Positions 1-8,823 of a stretch of DNA of 64,000 bases are shown here, one piece after another. The first letter of the stretch is position 1; each line of letters opens with the position of its first letter. Position numbers and translations under genes: made by a program. This DNA is from Prevotella sp. (GTDB taxonomy: Bacteria; Bacteroidota; Bacteroidia; Bacteroidales; Bacteroidaceae). The stretch is taken from positions 1 through 64,000 of the forward strand of contig JAIKWS010000088.1 of the NCBI GenBank assembly GCA_024684515.1, given 5' to 3'. Below the pieces are notes generated by a model, which worked only from the letters and a program-made list of their open reading frames with translations, was not told where the DNA came from and did not search any database.

Positions 1-217
1 CTCGTGGCTACGCGATGTCCTTCACTCGTGGCTAGCGCACGGCTGGCTAAAGCGATATCTGCCAGTGAGCTTCATGCCAATGGTCATGATAAAAGTCTAT
101 TTTTTTTCATCAAGTATCAATCTTCAACCGCACAGGTCGAAAAATTTTCTCCCTAACTAGGGAAATATTTTTTCCTAGTTAGGGAGCAAGAATCTGCTTT
201 CGTAGAAGGGTATATGC
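1..217. other. Intergenic region with direct repeats
   Basis: No gene is visible. The ten-base word CTCGTGGCTA occurs at 1-10 and again at 25-34. The 12-mer CTACGCGATGTC at 8-19 recurs exactly at 35644-35655, where it abuts a 22-bp repeat array. The hairpin at 149-186 is listed separately. The window edge cuts off whatever lies further left. Confidence 0.6.
149..186 (-). terminator. CCTAACTAGG hairpin downstream of the FMN-binding gene
   Basis: CTCCCTAACTAGG (149-161) pairs over 13 bp with CCTAGTTAGGGAG (174-186). The loop is A/T rich and includes a T run. It lies about 30 bp beyond the stop of the minus-strand gene ending at 218, so it may end that transcript. The same word makes the hairpin at 25924-25971 and the arrays at 35.6 and 50.2 kb. 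The two CCTA boxes are 22 bp apart, the period of those arrays. Confidence 0.55.
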
Positions 218-610
218 TTATTTGTTCTTCTCGTAGTATTCTACAGCCAGTTTTACATTTTTCTTGATGGCGTCACACGAGTAGGTGGCACCCGTCCGTC
301 CGTCTACGTCCTTGGTCTTGGCATCCTTCACCGTCATGCCGTCCCATTTGTTCTGGATGTGGTTCACTGCTGCCCGCCAGTATTTTGGCGTCTCTTGATT
401 CTCCAGGAATTCTATCTTCTGGATCTTCCCGCTCTTGATGTAGACTTTCAGGGGTGTGGGACCTTCATATCCGATGACATCTTTCCCCAGTGTGGTGGTA
501 TTGACAATGTAGACGCCATTTTCCTTCACCATCACGTTATCCTTCTTGTTCGCGCTAATCAGTACCAGACTCAAGGCCAGGCAAGCGCATGATACTAAAA
601 TCTTTTTCAT
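218..610 (-). CDS. Small exported FMN-binding domain protein
   Basis: The product is 130 aa with an N-terminal signal sequence (about residues 1-20). It ends in an FMN_bind-type motif, DGRTGATYS at residues 103-111, followed by a helix. In this family (RnfG/NqrC-like and stand-alone exported forms) FMN is attached covalently by ApbE to the last Thr/Ser of the xGATx[S/T] motif, which would be Ser111 here. The role would be electron transfer on the outer side of the inner membrane. It starts 26 bp after the M6 protease gene and is probably co-transcribed with it. No ApbE or Rnf/Nqr gene is in the window, so its redox partner is unknown. The flavin motif is clear; the pathway is inference. Confidence 0.8.
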   Translation of the reverse strand: MKKILVSCACLALSLVLISANKKDNVMVKENGVYIVNTTTLGKDVIGYEGPTPLKVYIKSGKIQKIEFLENQETPKYWRAAVNHIQNKWDGMTVKDAKTKDVDGRTGATYSCDAIKKNVKLAVEYYEKNK

Positions 611-636
611 TTCTCCTATTGGTGTTTAAATTCTTT

Positions 637-3237
637 TTATTTGATGATCTTCCATGTTTTGTCGCCACACTTCACGATATAGATACCTTGTTGCAGTTGC
701 AACTGCTGCAGGGTGGCTATTGTTCCTTTTGCGGCCAGTCGGCCGTCAGAGGTAAACACCAGTATGGGTGTTGTTGCGTTGGTCTCTGTCAGAGCGGCAT
801 TGATATGATCGATGACGGGTGCTTCGACTTCTGTCAGGGCTTTTGTGAGGGCAATCTCGTTGATGACTTCGTTTTTCAGCAAGTTGGTATGATAGATTCC
901 CGTAATGTCGTAGTACTTTCCTTCGTATTTGGCTGGCACTGTGATATTCTTCAGCTTGAAGGTGTTGTATAGACGTATTTTGTTCTCGCCTCCCACGGCC
1001 CAGATGCCGCTGGCGCTTTCCAGTGGTGCTGCCTTCAGGGTGATCAGGTCGCCGTAGTCGTCGTTGGTGACGTCAGCCACGTTTATCTCGCGAGGCTTCA
1101 CTTCGTGATCAGAAGTCAGTGTGAAGGTGTTGCCGTTGGTCATGCCTGTGATACCTGTCAGGAGTGGCTCTCCGTTGTTGAAGCTTAGTTTGCCATAGAT
1201 GCTGCCGCTGAGCATGTCGCCTGTCCGTAGTGCCAGTCCCGTGTTGCTGAGGAGGATAGCGCCAGAGTCGTCACGCAGATAGACGTCTGAACCATTGTTG
1301 AATAGTACGAGAGCCTTGTCCAGCAGCAGTGCTGATTCCTGATCCGTCGACTGTTTCTTGAAATCGGCAATGGTCTTGACGATGGGTATGTCTTTCACGA
1401 TGACGTGGCAGGTGTCCTTCAGTTGTTGGTCGTCATTAGCCGTTACGATGATGTCTGTTTCGCCTGCCGCTACACCTGTAATCATCCCTTTGTTGTCGAT
1501 GGCAGCAATATTACTGTTGCACGAGGTCCAGTTCAGTGTGTAGGGGGCTGTCTCAGGATAGCATTCCTCTGTCAGCTGCAGGGTGAGTCCGCTACCCAGT
1601 GCCACTTGTGCTGGCAGTGAGATGCTCTTCAGCACGTTTACGTCAATAATGTCAAAACTGATCTCGCCTCTATACTCCTTGATATTCTCAAATCCGAAGA
1701 CGTTGGGCTTGCCTGCCCAGGTGAGCAAGTTGGCTGGCGAGGTGGAATTGTTGAGCATGTCTTTCTCCGTTGAGCCTGGGAAGGGGTCGCTGTCGCGAGC
1801 CTCTGATCCGTTGGGGCCTCCAGCACGTAGCAGTTCCATATAGTTGTGCTTGGGGTTGACATTTGCCTTGTTGTTCGTCCATACCTGTGTGCTGGTAGAG
1901 TCTACCCTGTATACCAGCATGCCGTGTCCAGGCAGATAGCGGTCCCATTTGGTGTTCTGCTGACGGTTCTCAATGAGGAAATATTCTTTCTTCACTGGTG
2001 AGTTCAGTCGATAGCATTCGTTCGACTCGCTGATGGCTGTCAGGGTGTAGCTTCCCTCTGCCTCGATGACTTTTGGCTGTAGGAATCCCATGGAATAGCG
2101 CTCGTAGGCGGTATAGCCCACAGGTGTACGTCCGAAGTTCTCATAGCTGCCTCCTGCCATGATGGACCATGTTGACGGGTGTGAACTCTCTCCGCCACTG
2201 CCTTCATAGTCCGTGTCGTAGAGGTCCATAACTCCCAGCACGTGACTGAACTCGTGACAGATGGTGCCTATGCCATCAATGATGCTCCAGTCGTTGGTGC
2301 CGTAGAGCTCTGTCGAGCATGCATAACGTCCAAGCACCACTCCGTCGGCTCTTACCTGCCAGTTATTCGAGTTGGGGCGGTAGATGGAGCTGGCGTGTGG
2401 CCAGATGAGACGTGAGTCGTTGCCAGACATGTGTGAGCCTATCCCAGCGAAGATGAAGTAGACCATGTCTACTGTTCCGTCGCCGTTGCCATCATACTGG
2501 CTGTAGTCAACCAGCGAGTCGGCAGCCTCGATAGCCTTCAGGGTCAGTGTGGCTGCGTTGGCAGTGCCCTTGGCATAGTATTGACTGTAGTTTATGGTGA
2601 TGGGGCCTACCACGTCAAACTGTGGCGTGAACATCCCCATAGAGTTGTCATGGAAATAGTCGCGTACGCTACCAGTATATTTCCCATAACGGCTGTTGTC
2701 AAAGCCTGTATAGTTCTCTTTGTTGGCCATGTCGTTGATCAAGGCATTGTAGTCGCTTCTCGAGAATGCCTTGTCGTTGAATTGTACCAGCAGGATAAGT
2801 CCTTTGAAGCCGTTGTCTTCGTCTTCTGACAGTTTGATTCTGCTGGTCTGGCGTGCGTTGGCCCGTCGTCCGTATTCAGCCTGTCGCTCGCTGGTGGTTG
2901 CCTCGTCCATCAGCGGGGTGAGATGTTTGCCGATTTGCTGCAGCCAGGACTGCTCGTCGGCAGTACGCTCCTGCAGATTGTGTGCCACCCTGTTGGTGGC
3001 TGACAGCTGTCCCTGTTGGTCGAGCTGTGCATAGACGTAGCATCCATCATGACGTCTGACGATGGAATAGCCGTCGTCGGTAGTGTTGTAGTGAAGATAT
3101 TCGTCGCCCCATAGACGGATGGTCAGCATGGTACCGTCAGGCTGCCTGACCATTGCCTTGCCTGGATGGGCAGGAACTGCCATTGCCATGCTGTAGGTCA
3201 GCATGGCAATGGCAAAGATCATGAAAAGTCTTTTCAT
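637..3237 (-). CDS. Secreted M6-family metalloprotease with Ig-like domain and sorting tail
   Basis: The product is 866 aa with a signal peptide (about 1-20). The zinc site is HEFSH at residues 328-332, in a context (ICHEFSHVLGVMDLYD) typical of M6 (immune inhibitor A-like) proteases; a Met-turn candidate (WSIMAGG) follows at about 357. A bacterial Ig-like (BIG2-type) module lies near residues 535-615. The end, QGIYIVKCGDKTWKIIK, resembles the C-terminal tail of Bacteroidetes secreted proteins. It probably degrades extracellular protein. The DUF4332 gene ends 5 bp upstream and the FMN-binding gene follows 26 bp downstream, so the three look like one unit read from the promoter near 3.7 kb. 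The family is confident; the substrate is unknown. Confidence 0.88.
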   Translation of the reverse strand: MKRLFMIFAIAMLTYSMAMAVPAHPGKAMVRQPDGTMLTIRLWGDEYLHYNTTDDGYSIVRRHDGCYVYAQLDQQGQLSATNRVAHNLQERTADEQSWLQQIGKHLTPLMDEATTSERQAEYGRRANARQTSRIKLSEDEDNGFKGLILLVQFNDKAFSRSDYNALINDMANKENYTGFDNSRYGKYTGSVRDYFHDNSMGMFTPQFDVVGPITINYSQYYAKGTANAATLTLKAIEAADSLVDYSQYDGNGDGTVDMVYFIFAGIGSHMSGNDSRLIWPHASSIYRPNSNNWQVRADGVVLGRYACSTELYGTNDWSIIDGIGTICHEFSHVLGVMDLYDTDYEGSGGESSHPSTWSIMAGGSYENFGRTPVGYTAYERYSMGFLQPKVIEAEGSYTLTAISESNECYRLNSPVKKEYFLIENRQQNTKWDRYLPGHGMLVYRVDSTSTQVWTNNKANVNPKHNYMELLRAGGPNGSEARDSDPFPGSTEKDMLNNSTSPANLLTWAGKPNVFGFENIKEYRGEISFDIIDVNVLKSISLPAQVALGSGLTLQLTEECYPETAPYTLNWTSCNSNIAAIDNKGMITGVAAGETDIIVTANDDQQLKDTCHVIVKDIPIVKTIADFKKQSTDQESALLLDKALVLFNNGSDVYLRDDSGAILLSNTGLALRTGDMLSGSIYGKLSFNNGEPLLTGITGMTNGNTFTLTSDHEVKPREINVADVTNDDYGDLITLKAAPLESASGIWAVGGENKIRLYNTFKLKNITVPAKYEGKYYDITGIYHTNLLKNEVINEIALTKALTEVEAPVIDHINAALTETNATTPILVFTSDGRLAAKGTIATLQQLQLQQGIYIVKCGDKTWKIIK

Positions 3238-3242
3238 GTGGT

Positions 3243-3650
3243 TTAATAGGTAATCTTTGGCTCAAGCTCTTTGGCCTGGTCAATCATTTTCTGTACTTCG
3301 CCTGCTGTTGGCACACGACCGCAGATGTGGCGCTCCTCATTGATCTCAGCCAGTTTGGGCTGAAGGTTTTCTGCCACACGGTGACGGAACTCTTTGACAG
3401 TGTCAACGCCAGCAGCCTCGAGTAGCTCGGCAAACTGTGGGCCAACGCCATTGATACGGAACAGGTCAGCATGATTGGACCAGCGGAGAATCAGTTTCTC
3501 GCTGATGCCTGTGGCCTCAGCCAGCTCCTTGCGGCCCTTGGGGGCTGCACATTTCTCCAGCAGTTCGCTTACCTTGTTGATACCTGCTGCAACCAGCTTC
3601 TCTGCATAAACGTCGCCTACGCCTTCGATGTCGATAATCTTGTAATCCAT
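3243..3650 (-). CDS. DUF4332 family helix-hairpin-helix protein
   Basis: The product is 135 aa with no signal peptide. Two similar helix-hairpin-helix segments are visible: IEGVGDVYAEKL near residue 8 and INGVGPQFAELL near residue 66. They match the DUF4332 family, a small cytoplasmic group with HhH folds related to nucleic-acid-binding modules; no reaction is known. The promoter at 3695-3726 gives a leader of about 40 nt. The M6 protease gene starts 5 bp after the stop, which suggests co-transcription, although the functional link between a cytoplasmic HhH protein and a secreted protease is unclear. Confidence 0.85.
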   Translation of the reverse strand: MDYKIIDIEGVGDVYAEKLVAAGINKVSELLEKCAAPKGRKELAEATGISEKLILRWSNHADLFRINGVGPQFAELLEAAGVDTVKEFRHRVAENLQPKLAEINEERHICGRVPTAGEVQKMIDQAKELEPKITY

Positions 3651-3694
3651 AAAGTGTTCTTTTTAGTTATTAATGATGTGTGTGATTTTTGACG

Positions 3695-3726
3695 CAAATT
3701 TACAACTATTTGTTCAGTGCACCAAA
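3695..3726 (-). promoter_or_regulatory. Bacteroidetes promoter for DUF4332-M6-FMN unit
   Basis: On the minus strand the -7 box TAAATTTG is at 3702-3695. A -33 TTTG is at 3726-3723, with 20 bp between them. This matches the Bacteroidetes primary sigma consensus. Confidence 0.7.
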
Positions 3727-3776
3727 TAAATTAATAATAATTAAGTAAGAAGTTATCTTTAATGCGTTTTTTTTGC

Positions 3777-3784
3777 TACCTTTG
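3777..3784 (+). promoter_or_regulatory. -7 box for the BASS transporter
   Basis: TACCTTTG matches the -7 consensus. No good -33 box is visible. Only 8 bp separate the box from the ATG at 3793, so the transcript would have almost no leader. Confidence 0.55.
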
Positions 3785-3792
3785 CGGCCGTT

Positions 3793-4767
3793 ATGAGCAT
3801 CATTCGTTTTGTAAAGGATTGGACATTGCCGATGTCCATGGGACTTGGGGCTCTGCTTTATCTGCTGTTTGCCTTTGTCCCTGTCCTTGATGGTCCGTCG
3901 CGTTTCTTTGCGCCAGTCTGTGACTTTCTCTTGCCTGTGTTCATGTTCCTGGTCTTGTTCGTCACGTTCTGCAAGGTTGATTTCCGTCAGATGCGTCCTG
4001 TCTGGTGGCATTTCTGGGTCAGTGTCTTCAACGTTTTTTTCGTTGCCATCGTGATGATGCTCATTCTCTGCCTGCCTCAGTTTTCCTCGTCTGTGGATGC
4101 CGTCGTGCTGCTCGAGGCTTTGCTGATGTGCATCATAGCCCCGTGTGCCACAGCCGCAGCAGTGGTGACGCAGAAATTAGGGGGCTCGCTAGAGCAGATG
4201 ACCACCTTTACCTTCATCTCCAACTTTCTCACGGCATTGCTGGTGCCTGTGTGTTTCCCAATGATAGAGAAAGGGGCAGATGTATCGTTTCTGGCAGCAT
4301 TCTGGAAGATTCTCTATCAGGTGGTGATGCTGTTGCTGTTGCCTATGCTGCTGGCCTATGTCGTAAAGCACCACATGCATCGCTTTCATCGTAAGATAGT
4401 CAGTATCAGGGATTTGTCATTCTATCTATGGGGGTGCTCTCTGATGATTGTCACAGGTACCACTGTGAAGAATATCGTTCATGCGCAGGCCTCGGTCTGG
4501 CTTTTGACGGCAATTGCCCTTTTGGCGTTGGTGCTCTGTGTGGTACAGTTTGCGGTAGGGCGTTTTGTGGGACATTATTTTGGACATGCACAGGAAGCAG
4601 GACAGGCCTTGGGTCAGAAGAACACCGCTTTCGCCATCTGGATGGCTTATACCTATCTTAATCCGTTGTCGAGCGTAGGCCCTGGTTGTTACATTCTTTG
4701 GCAAAATATTGTCAATTCTGTAGAAATTTGGCAGAATAACAAAACAAAATCAACAAAAAGTGTTTGA
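3793..4767 (+). CDS. BASS family (bile acid:sodium symporter-like) transporter
   Basis: The product is 324 aa, almost entirely hydrophobic, with about nine to ten predicted membrane segments. The segment APCATAAAVV (about residue 115) and the C-terminal stretch GQKNTAFAIWMAYTYLNPL followed by VGPGCYILWQN (about 275-310) fit the BASS/SBF fold, whose members carry bile acids or other organic acids with sodium. The substrate cannot be told from sequence. The start is kept because the RFVKDWTLP segment before the first helix is usual for the family, although it leaves only 8 bp after the -7 box. The SpoIIE phosphatase gene begins 49 bp after the stop but has its own promoter. Confidence 0.82.
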   Translation: MSIIRFVKDWTLPMSMGLGALLYLLFAFVPVLDGPSRFFAPVCDFLLPVFMFLVLFVTFCKVDFRQMRPVWWHFWVSVFNVFFVAIVMMLILCLPQFSSSVDAVVLLEALLMCIIAPCATAAAVVTQKLGGSLEQMTTFTFISNFLTALLVPVCFPMIEKGADVSFLAAFWKILYQVVMLLLLPMLLAYVVKHHMHRFHRKIVSIRDLSFYLWGCSLMIVTGTTVKNIVHAQASVWLLTAIALLALVLCVVQFAVGRFVGHYFGHAQEAGQALGQKNTAFAIWMAYTYLNPLSSVGPGCYILWQNIVNSVEIWQNNKTKSTKSV

Positions 4768-4792
4768 AATCTGATAATTTTTTGTATCTTTG
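4763..4792 (+). promoter_or_regulatory. Promoter for SpoIIE phosphatase gene
   Basis: -33 TTTG is at 4763-4766 and overlaps the stop codon of the transporter gene. -7 TATCTTTG is at 4785-4792, 18 bp further on. The leader is about 20 nt to the ATG at 4817. Confidence 0.75.
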
Positions 4793-4816
4793 CATCGTTA
4801 TCAGAATTAGACCTTT

Positions 4817-6880
4817 ATGAAAATGTCGGCTTATAACCTTTTTGCCGCTCTTGCTGTTCTTGTAAGTCTGGTGTTTTTCTCGTGTAGAAGCGGGAAAGAG
4901 GAGGTTAGTGTGCAGTCCACACATGCTGACAGCGTCATTTTCGATGCTGGTGCTGTGAAGGACTATGCTCGCATGATGCAGCTGGTTGACAGTTTCGAGT
5001 TGAAGGGTGAGATTTCTTCTATGGATGCCAACCGCTGGCGTGGGGTGGCATACTATCGCCAGGGGCAGTATCGTTCCTCTGAGTTCTATTATAAGAAAGT
5101 ACTGGCTTGCGAAATCCATAACGATCAGGACTTGTTGTGCTATGTCAAGGCAGCCCGTCGCCTGTCGGAGCTGTTGCTGGTGAAACGCGACTACGAGGGG
5201 TCGTTGCAGGTGGCGCTGCCTGCTGTGGCCAAGATGCGTGAAACGGGATTTGGCTCAGATATCGATTTTGCCATCCTGCTGAACAATATAGGCTGTTGTC
5301 AGTTGAACCTGGGACGTGGTGAGGAGGCTCAGGAGAGCTTCTATACTGCACGTCAGCACTATATCAATCGCTGGACCACTGACACTACCAGCCGGGGGTT
5401 CCAGGAGGCTGTCATTGGTACTGTCTACACCAGCCAGGCATATACCAACACACACAGGTTTGGCGAGTCGTTATACTGGATAGACCGTACGGAGATGCTC
5501 CTCGGCAAGTATAGGGAGATGCCAGATGCACGCCTGGAGTATTTCGACGAGTATCAGGCACGTATCGAGATTATGCGAGCTGTGGCACTACAGGGTCTCG
5601 ACAGTGTTGAAAAAGCATCACAGGCCTATCAGCGATTCCTTCAGACGGCATTTGCCAAGACCAATGCTGGACGAGTGCATGCCACAGACTATCTGCTGGC
5701 TGCCAGAAGGTATAAAGAGGCGGCAGACAATTTCCGCTTCCTCGATCAGATGCTTCTCGACGCAGGGGTGGATATGACGCTCGACAATATTCAGCTGTAC
5801 CTGCTGCCAAAGGTGCGGGCCAATGTGGGGGCTTTGCGTCGTGACTCCGTGGTGGAGCTCAGCATGGAACTGTGCAATGCCCTTGACAGTGCCATCATCC
5901 AGAACAAGAATGACGATACGGCTGAGCTGGCAACCATCTATGACACACAGCACAAGGAGGCCATGATTGCCCAGCAGCAGGCAGACCTTACCAAGCAGCG
6001 ATTCACCACTACGGCAGTGGCACTGGGGCTACTTCTCCTGTTCTTGCTTATCTATACCATCCACCGTCGAAAGTCCATGCGCAGACTGGCCGCTGCCCAT
6101 GAGAAGCTGAAGATTGCCTACGACAGGCTGGAGGAGACCACAGCCCAGAAGGAGCGCATAGAGAGTGAGCTGCGTATTGCCCGCGACATACAGATGTCGA
6201 TGGTGCCCAGCACGTTCCCTGACTATCCTGGCCTCGACATCTATGGCTCCATGACGCCAGCCAAGGAGGTGGGTGGCGACTTGTATGGCTATGTGCTTGT
6301 GGAAGACAAACTATACCTCTGCATTGGTGATGTCAGTGGCAAGGGCGTTCCTGCATCGTTGTTCATGTCGCAGACCACACGGCTATTCCATACGCTGGCG
6401 GCAACGTTGATGATGCCTTCTGAGATTGCCACTCGTATGAATGCTGCTCTTTCTGAGAATAATGAGCAGGGGATGTTTGTCACCATGTTTATTGGATTGA
6501 TCAACCTGAAGAGTGGCAGGATGGATTACTGCAACTGTGGGCATAATCCGCCTGTGGCGGGGGCCGGAAAGGATGTCTATCTGCTCACTATGGAGCCTAA
6601 TGCACCTATTGGACTGTGGCCGGACCTGGAGTTTGTTGGAGAGCATGTTGATGACATTCGTAACTGCCCGTTCTTCTTCTATACAGACGGTCTCAGTGAG
6701 GCAGAGAATACAGAACACCAGCAGTTTGGCGAGGCATACATGATGGAACTGCTGTCAAATGGCAACTTTGGAAGTGCCAAGCGGGTTGTGGAATTCATGA
6801 AGGAGAAAGTGGAGGCGTACCGCAATGGTGCCGAGCCCAACGACGACTTGACGATGCTTTGTCTGAAGTTAGACAAATAA
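4817..6880 (+). CDS. TPR lipoprotein fused to SpoIIE/PP2C-type phosphatase
   Basis: The product is 687 aa. A lipobox (LVFFSC, Cys23) suggests a lipid-anchored N terminus. Residues of about 50-390 are TPR-like helical pairs. A membrane segment at about 397-415 (VALGLLLLFLLIYTIHRR) is followed by a coiled coil (about 425-455) and then a SpoIIE-type serine phosphatase. Metal-binding signatures are visible: GGDLYGY (about 482), GDVSGKG (about 503), YTDGLSE (about 621) and NDDLTML (about 674). The layout suggests an extracytoplasmic TPR sensor controlling a cytoplasmic phosphatase, as in partner-switching systems, but no STAS anti-anti-sigma or anti-sigma kinase gene is nearby. Domain calls are strong; the partner is unknown. 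Confidence 0.88.
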   Translation: MKMSAYNLFAALAVLVSLVFFSCRSGKEEVSVQSTHADSVIFDAGAVKDYARMMQLVDSFELKGEISSMDANRWRGVAYYRQGQYRSSEFYYKKVLACEIHNDQDLLCYVKAARRLSELLLVKRDYEGSLQVALPAVAKMRETGFGSDIDFAILLNNIGCCQLNLGRGEEAQESFYTARQHYINRWTTDTTSRGFQEAVIGTVYTSQAYTNTHRFGESLYWIDRTEMLLGKYREMPDARLEYFDEYQARIEIMRAVALQGLDSVEKASQAYQRFLQTAFAKTNAGRVHATDYLLAARRYKEAADNFRFLDQMLLDAGVDMTLDNIQLYLLPKVRANVGALRRDSVVELSMELCNALDSAIIQNKNDDTAELATIYDTQHKEAMIAQQQADLTKQRFTTTAVALGLLLLFLLIYTIHRRKSMRRLAAAHEKLKIAYDRLEETTAQKERIESELRIARDIQMSMVPSTFPDYPGLDIYGSMTPAKEVGGDLYGYVLVEDKLYLCIGDVSGKGVPASLFMSQTTRLFHTLAATLMMPSEIATRMNAALSENNEQGMFVTMFIGLINLKSGRMDYCNCGHNPPVAGAGKDVYLLTMEPNAPIGLWPDLEFVGEHVDDIRNCPFFFYTDGLSEAENTEHQQFGEAYMMELLSNGNFGSAKRVVEFMKEKVEAYRNGAEPNDDLTMLCLKLDK

Positions 6881-6890
6881 CCGGCAGATC

Positions 6891-8015
6891 CTAGATGTTT
6901 TTCAGTAGCTTGATCATTGTCTGTGCTGCATTCCTGGGGGCACAGGCGGTGCCTAACCGATGCTGCACCTCTTCATAGCCCCTCAGCATTTCCTGGCGTG
7001 CCGTGCTCTCAGCAGGCAGGATGGCAGCCAGTTCCCGCTCGATGTTCTCCTGCGTAAAACTGTCGGCTACCAGTTCCCTAACCACCTCACCATCGGCAAT
7101 GAGGTTTACCAGTGAGATGTATTTCACCTTCAGGATCTTCTTCCTCAGCCAGCCTATGAGACGGGGTAGGGGAGTCTCGTAGCACACCACCTGAGGCACG
7201 CCAAACAGGGCCGTCTCCAGTGTTGCCGTACCACTGGTCACAAGGGCTGCATGGGCTGTGGAAAGCAGTTCGTAGGTCTGGTTCATTACCAGTGTCACAG
7301 GGCTGTCGTGAAGAAACTCATGGTAGTATTCTTCTTCGATGGCAGGAGCTCCCGCTACTACGAACTGGTAATCCACGAACCTTCTGGCTGCAGTCACCAT
7401 CGCAGGCAGGTTGTCCTTTATCTCCTGGCGTCGAGATCCGCACAGCAGGGCCACGATGGGCTTGTCCGAGTCGATGGGAATCGGTTCGTGACGATGATTC
7501 CTGAAGCTTGACACCTCTTCGTTGGTAGGATTGCCCACATAGTGGATGGGGTATTGGTGTTTCTTCTCGAAGAAATCCACCTCGAAGGGGAGAATGCTGA
7601 ACAGCTCATCCACATCACGCTTGATGTTCTTGATGCGATACTCCTTCCAGGCCCATATCTTTGGCGATATATAGTAGTAGACGGGTGCGATACCCTTTTT
7701 GTGTACATATTTGGCAATGCTCAGGTTGAATCCAGGATAGTCAACCAGTATCACTACATCGGGCTTCCATGCAGCAATGTCCTTTTTGGCATGCTTCATG
7801 TTGCGGAGAATGGTGGGCAGGTGTAGCAACACAGGTACGAATCCCATGTAAGCCAGTTCGCGGTAGTGCTTAACCAGCTGTCCACCAGCAGCTTTCATCT
7901 GGTCTCCACCATAGCATCTGAATTCCGCCTCTCCGTCCTGTAGCTTCAGTTCCTGCATCAATCGTGCGGCATGCAGGTCGCCACTGGCCTCGCCAGCAAT
8001 GAGATAATACTTCAT
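6891..8015 (-). CDS. lpxB: Lipid-A-disaccharide synthase LpxB
   Basis: The product is 374 aa. The N terminus YYLIAGEASGDLHAARL is the family hallmark, followed by the GT19 pattern (VILVDYPGFNLSIAKY, YYISPKIWAWK, LLCGSRRQEI, TSGTATLETALFGVPQVVCY). LpxB joins UDP-2,3-diacylglucosamine with lipid X to form the lipid A disaccharide at the inner membrane. Length is normal. It is convergent with the SpoIIE gene (11 bp between stops). In many Bacteroidales surE lies next to lpxB; here surE is about 9.8 kb away, which suggests a rearrangement. Confidence 0.95.
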   Translation of the reverse strand: MKYYLIAGEASGDLHAARLMQELKLQDGEAEFRCYGGDQMKAAGGQLVKHYRELAYMGFVPVLLHLPTILRNMKHAKKDIAAWKPDVVILVDYPGFNLSIAKYVHKKGIAPVYYYISPKIWAWKEYRIKNIKRDVDELFSILPFEVDFFEKKHQYPIHYVGNPTNEEVSSFRNHRHEPIPIDSDKPIVALLCGSRRQEIKDNLPAMVTAARRFVDYQFVVAGAPAIEEEYYHEFLHDSPVTLVMNQTYELLSTAHAALVTSGTATLETALFGVPQVVCYETPLPRLIGWLRKKILKVKYISLVNLIADGEVVRELVADSFTQENIERELAAILPAESTARQEMLRGYEEVQHRLGTACAPRNAAQTMIKLLKNI

Positions 8016-8326
8016 ACTTGTCGTTTCTTGGTGGCAAAGGTACGAATAAGTGGTAAGAAAACCAAATAATCTTCGCTCAATTTTTTATTATTGCTGCCCA
8101 GCGGGTGAGTGCTAGCACGTTGGTACTTGAGAAAAAAGGGGAACGATGCGGGCATCGCAGTCAACTAAAGGTAATGCAATCTACACCATACGCTTGTGCT
8201 GCACATCATATAAGTGCCTGTGATCTGTACTGACCTAATGCACCATGAGAAGTGCCAGAATAGTCGCTGGCCTAATGACAAAAAAGTGGATTAGTTCGCC
8301 CTACGATACCGTATCATCCCCCAAAG
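8016..8326. other. Intergenic region, 311 bp
   Basis: It holds the lpxB promoter at its left end. The rest, between the DIP1984 gene's stop and that promoter, contains no gene, repeat or convincing terminator that I can see. Confidence 0.6.
8035..8066 (-). promoter_or_regulatory. Promoter for lpxB
   Basis: Minus-strand -7 TACCTTTG is at 8042-8035 and -33 TTTG at 8066-8063, 20 bp apart. The leader is about 13-15 nt to the ATG at 8015. Confidence 0.72.
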
Positions 8327-8788
8327 TTATTGCTCCAGCAGGTCGTTCGTGAAGTTGAGTGTCTGTATCTTCATGTCCAGTTCGCGATATTGCTGCGCCA
8401 GCTGGTTTATCTGTAGCCTGAGCGGCTTGATATCAATGACGTTAACAAATTTGATTTCGCTGCGCGAAAATCTGCCTGCAGGCCCAGAAGCCTGGTCGTA
8501 GGTATTGCGCAGTACAGCAATACGCTTTGCCAGCACATCGCGCTTTGCCAGCAGTTGCGTCATTGTAACGCCATTCTCGTCCTTGACGGCCATATTCGTC
8601 ACGTTGATAACATAGATGTAGTACTCCAGCTGTTGCAGACATCCATCTAGTTCCTTCATCAGGTCGTTGGGATCTTCTGCCGGCTCGTCTCCTTCCTGCA
8701 CTCTAATGGTGTTCTCCAGCAACTTCTTTATCTCAGAGATACGTTTCTCCAGGTCTTTTCTCCTGCTTAGTGCTTCTGCTAGTTTCAT
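8327..8788 (-). CDS. DIP1984 family protein
   Basis: The product is 153 aa, all-helical and rich in charged residues. MKLAEALSRRKDLEKRI at the start, QEGDEPAEDPNDL near residue 51 and RFSRSEIKFVNVIDI near residue 107 match the DIP1984 family (also labelled septicolysin in some annotations). The family's biochemical role is not established, and there is no signal peptide. It lies 35 bp after the double-HD gene on the same strand and has no promoter of its own that I can see, so the two are probably co-transcribed. The family call is confident; function is unknown. Confidence 0.85.
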   Translation of the reverse strand: MKLAEALSRRKDLEKRISEIKKLLENTIRVQEGDEPAEDPNDLMKELDGCLQQLEYYIYVINVTNMAVKDENGVTMTQLLAKRDVLAKRIAVLRNTYDQASGPAGRFSRSEIKFVNVIDIKPLRLQINQLAQQYRELDMKIQTLNFTNDLLEQ

Positions 8789-8823
8789 GGGTTGTACGTT
8801 TTGTTTTCAGGTCTTATGGTCGC

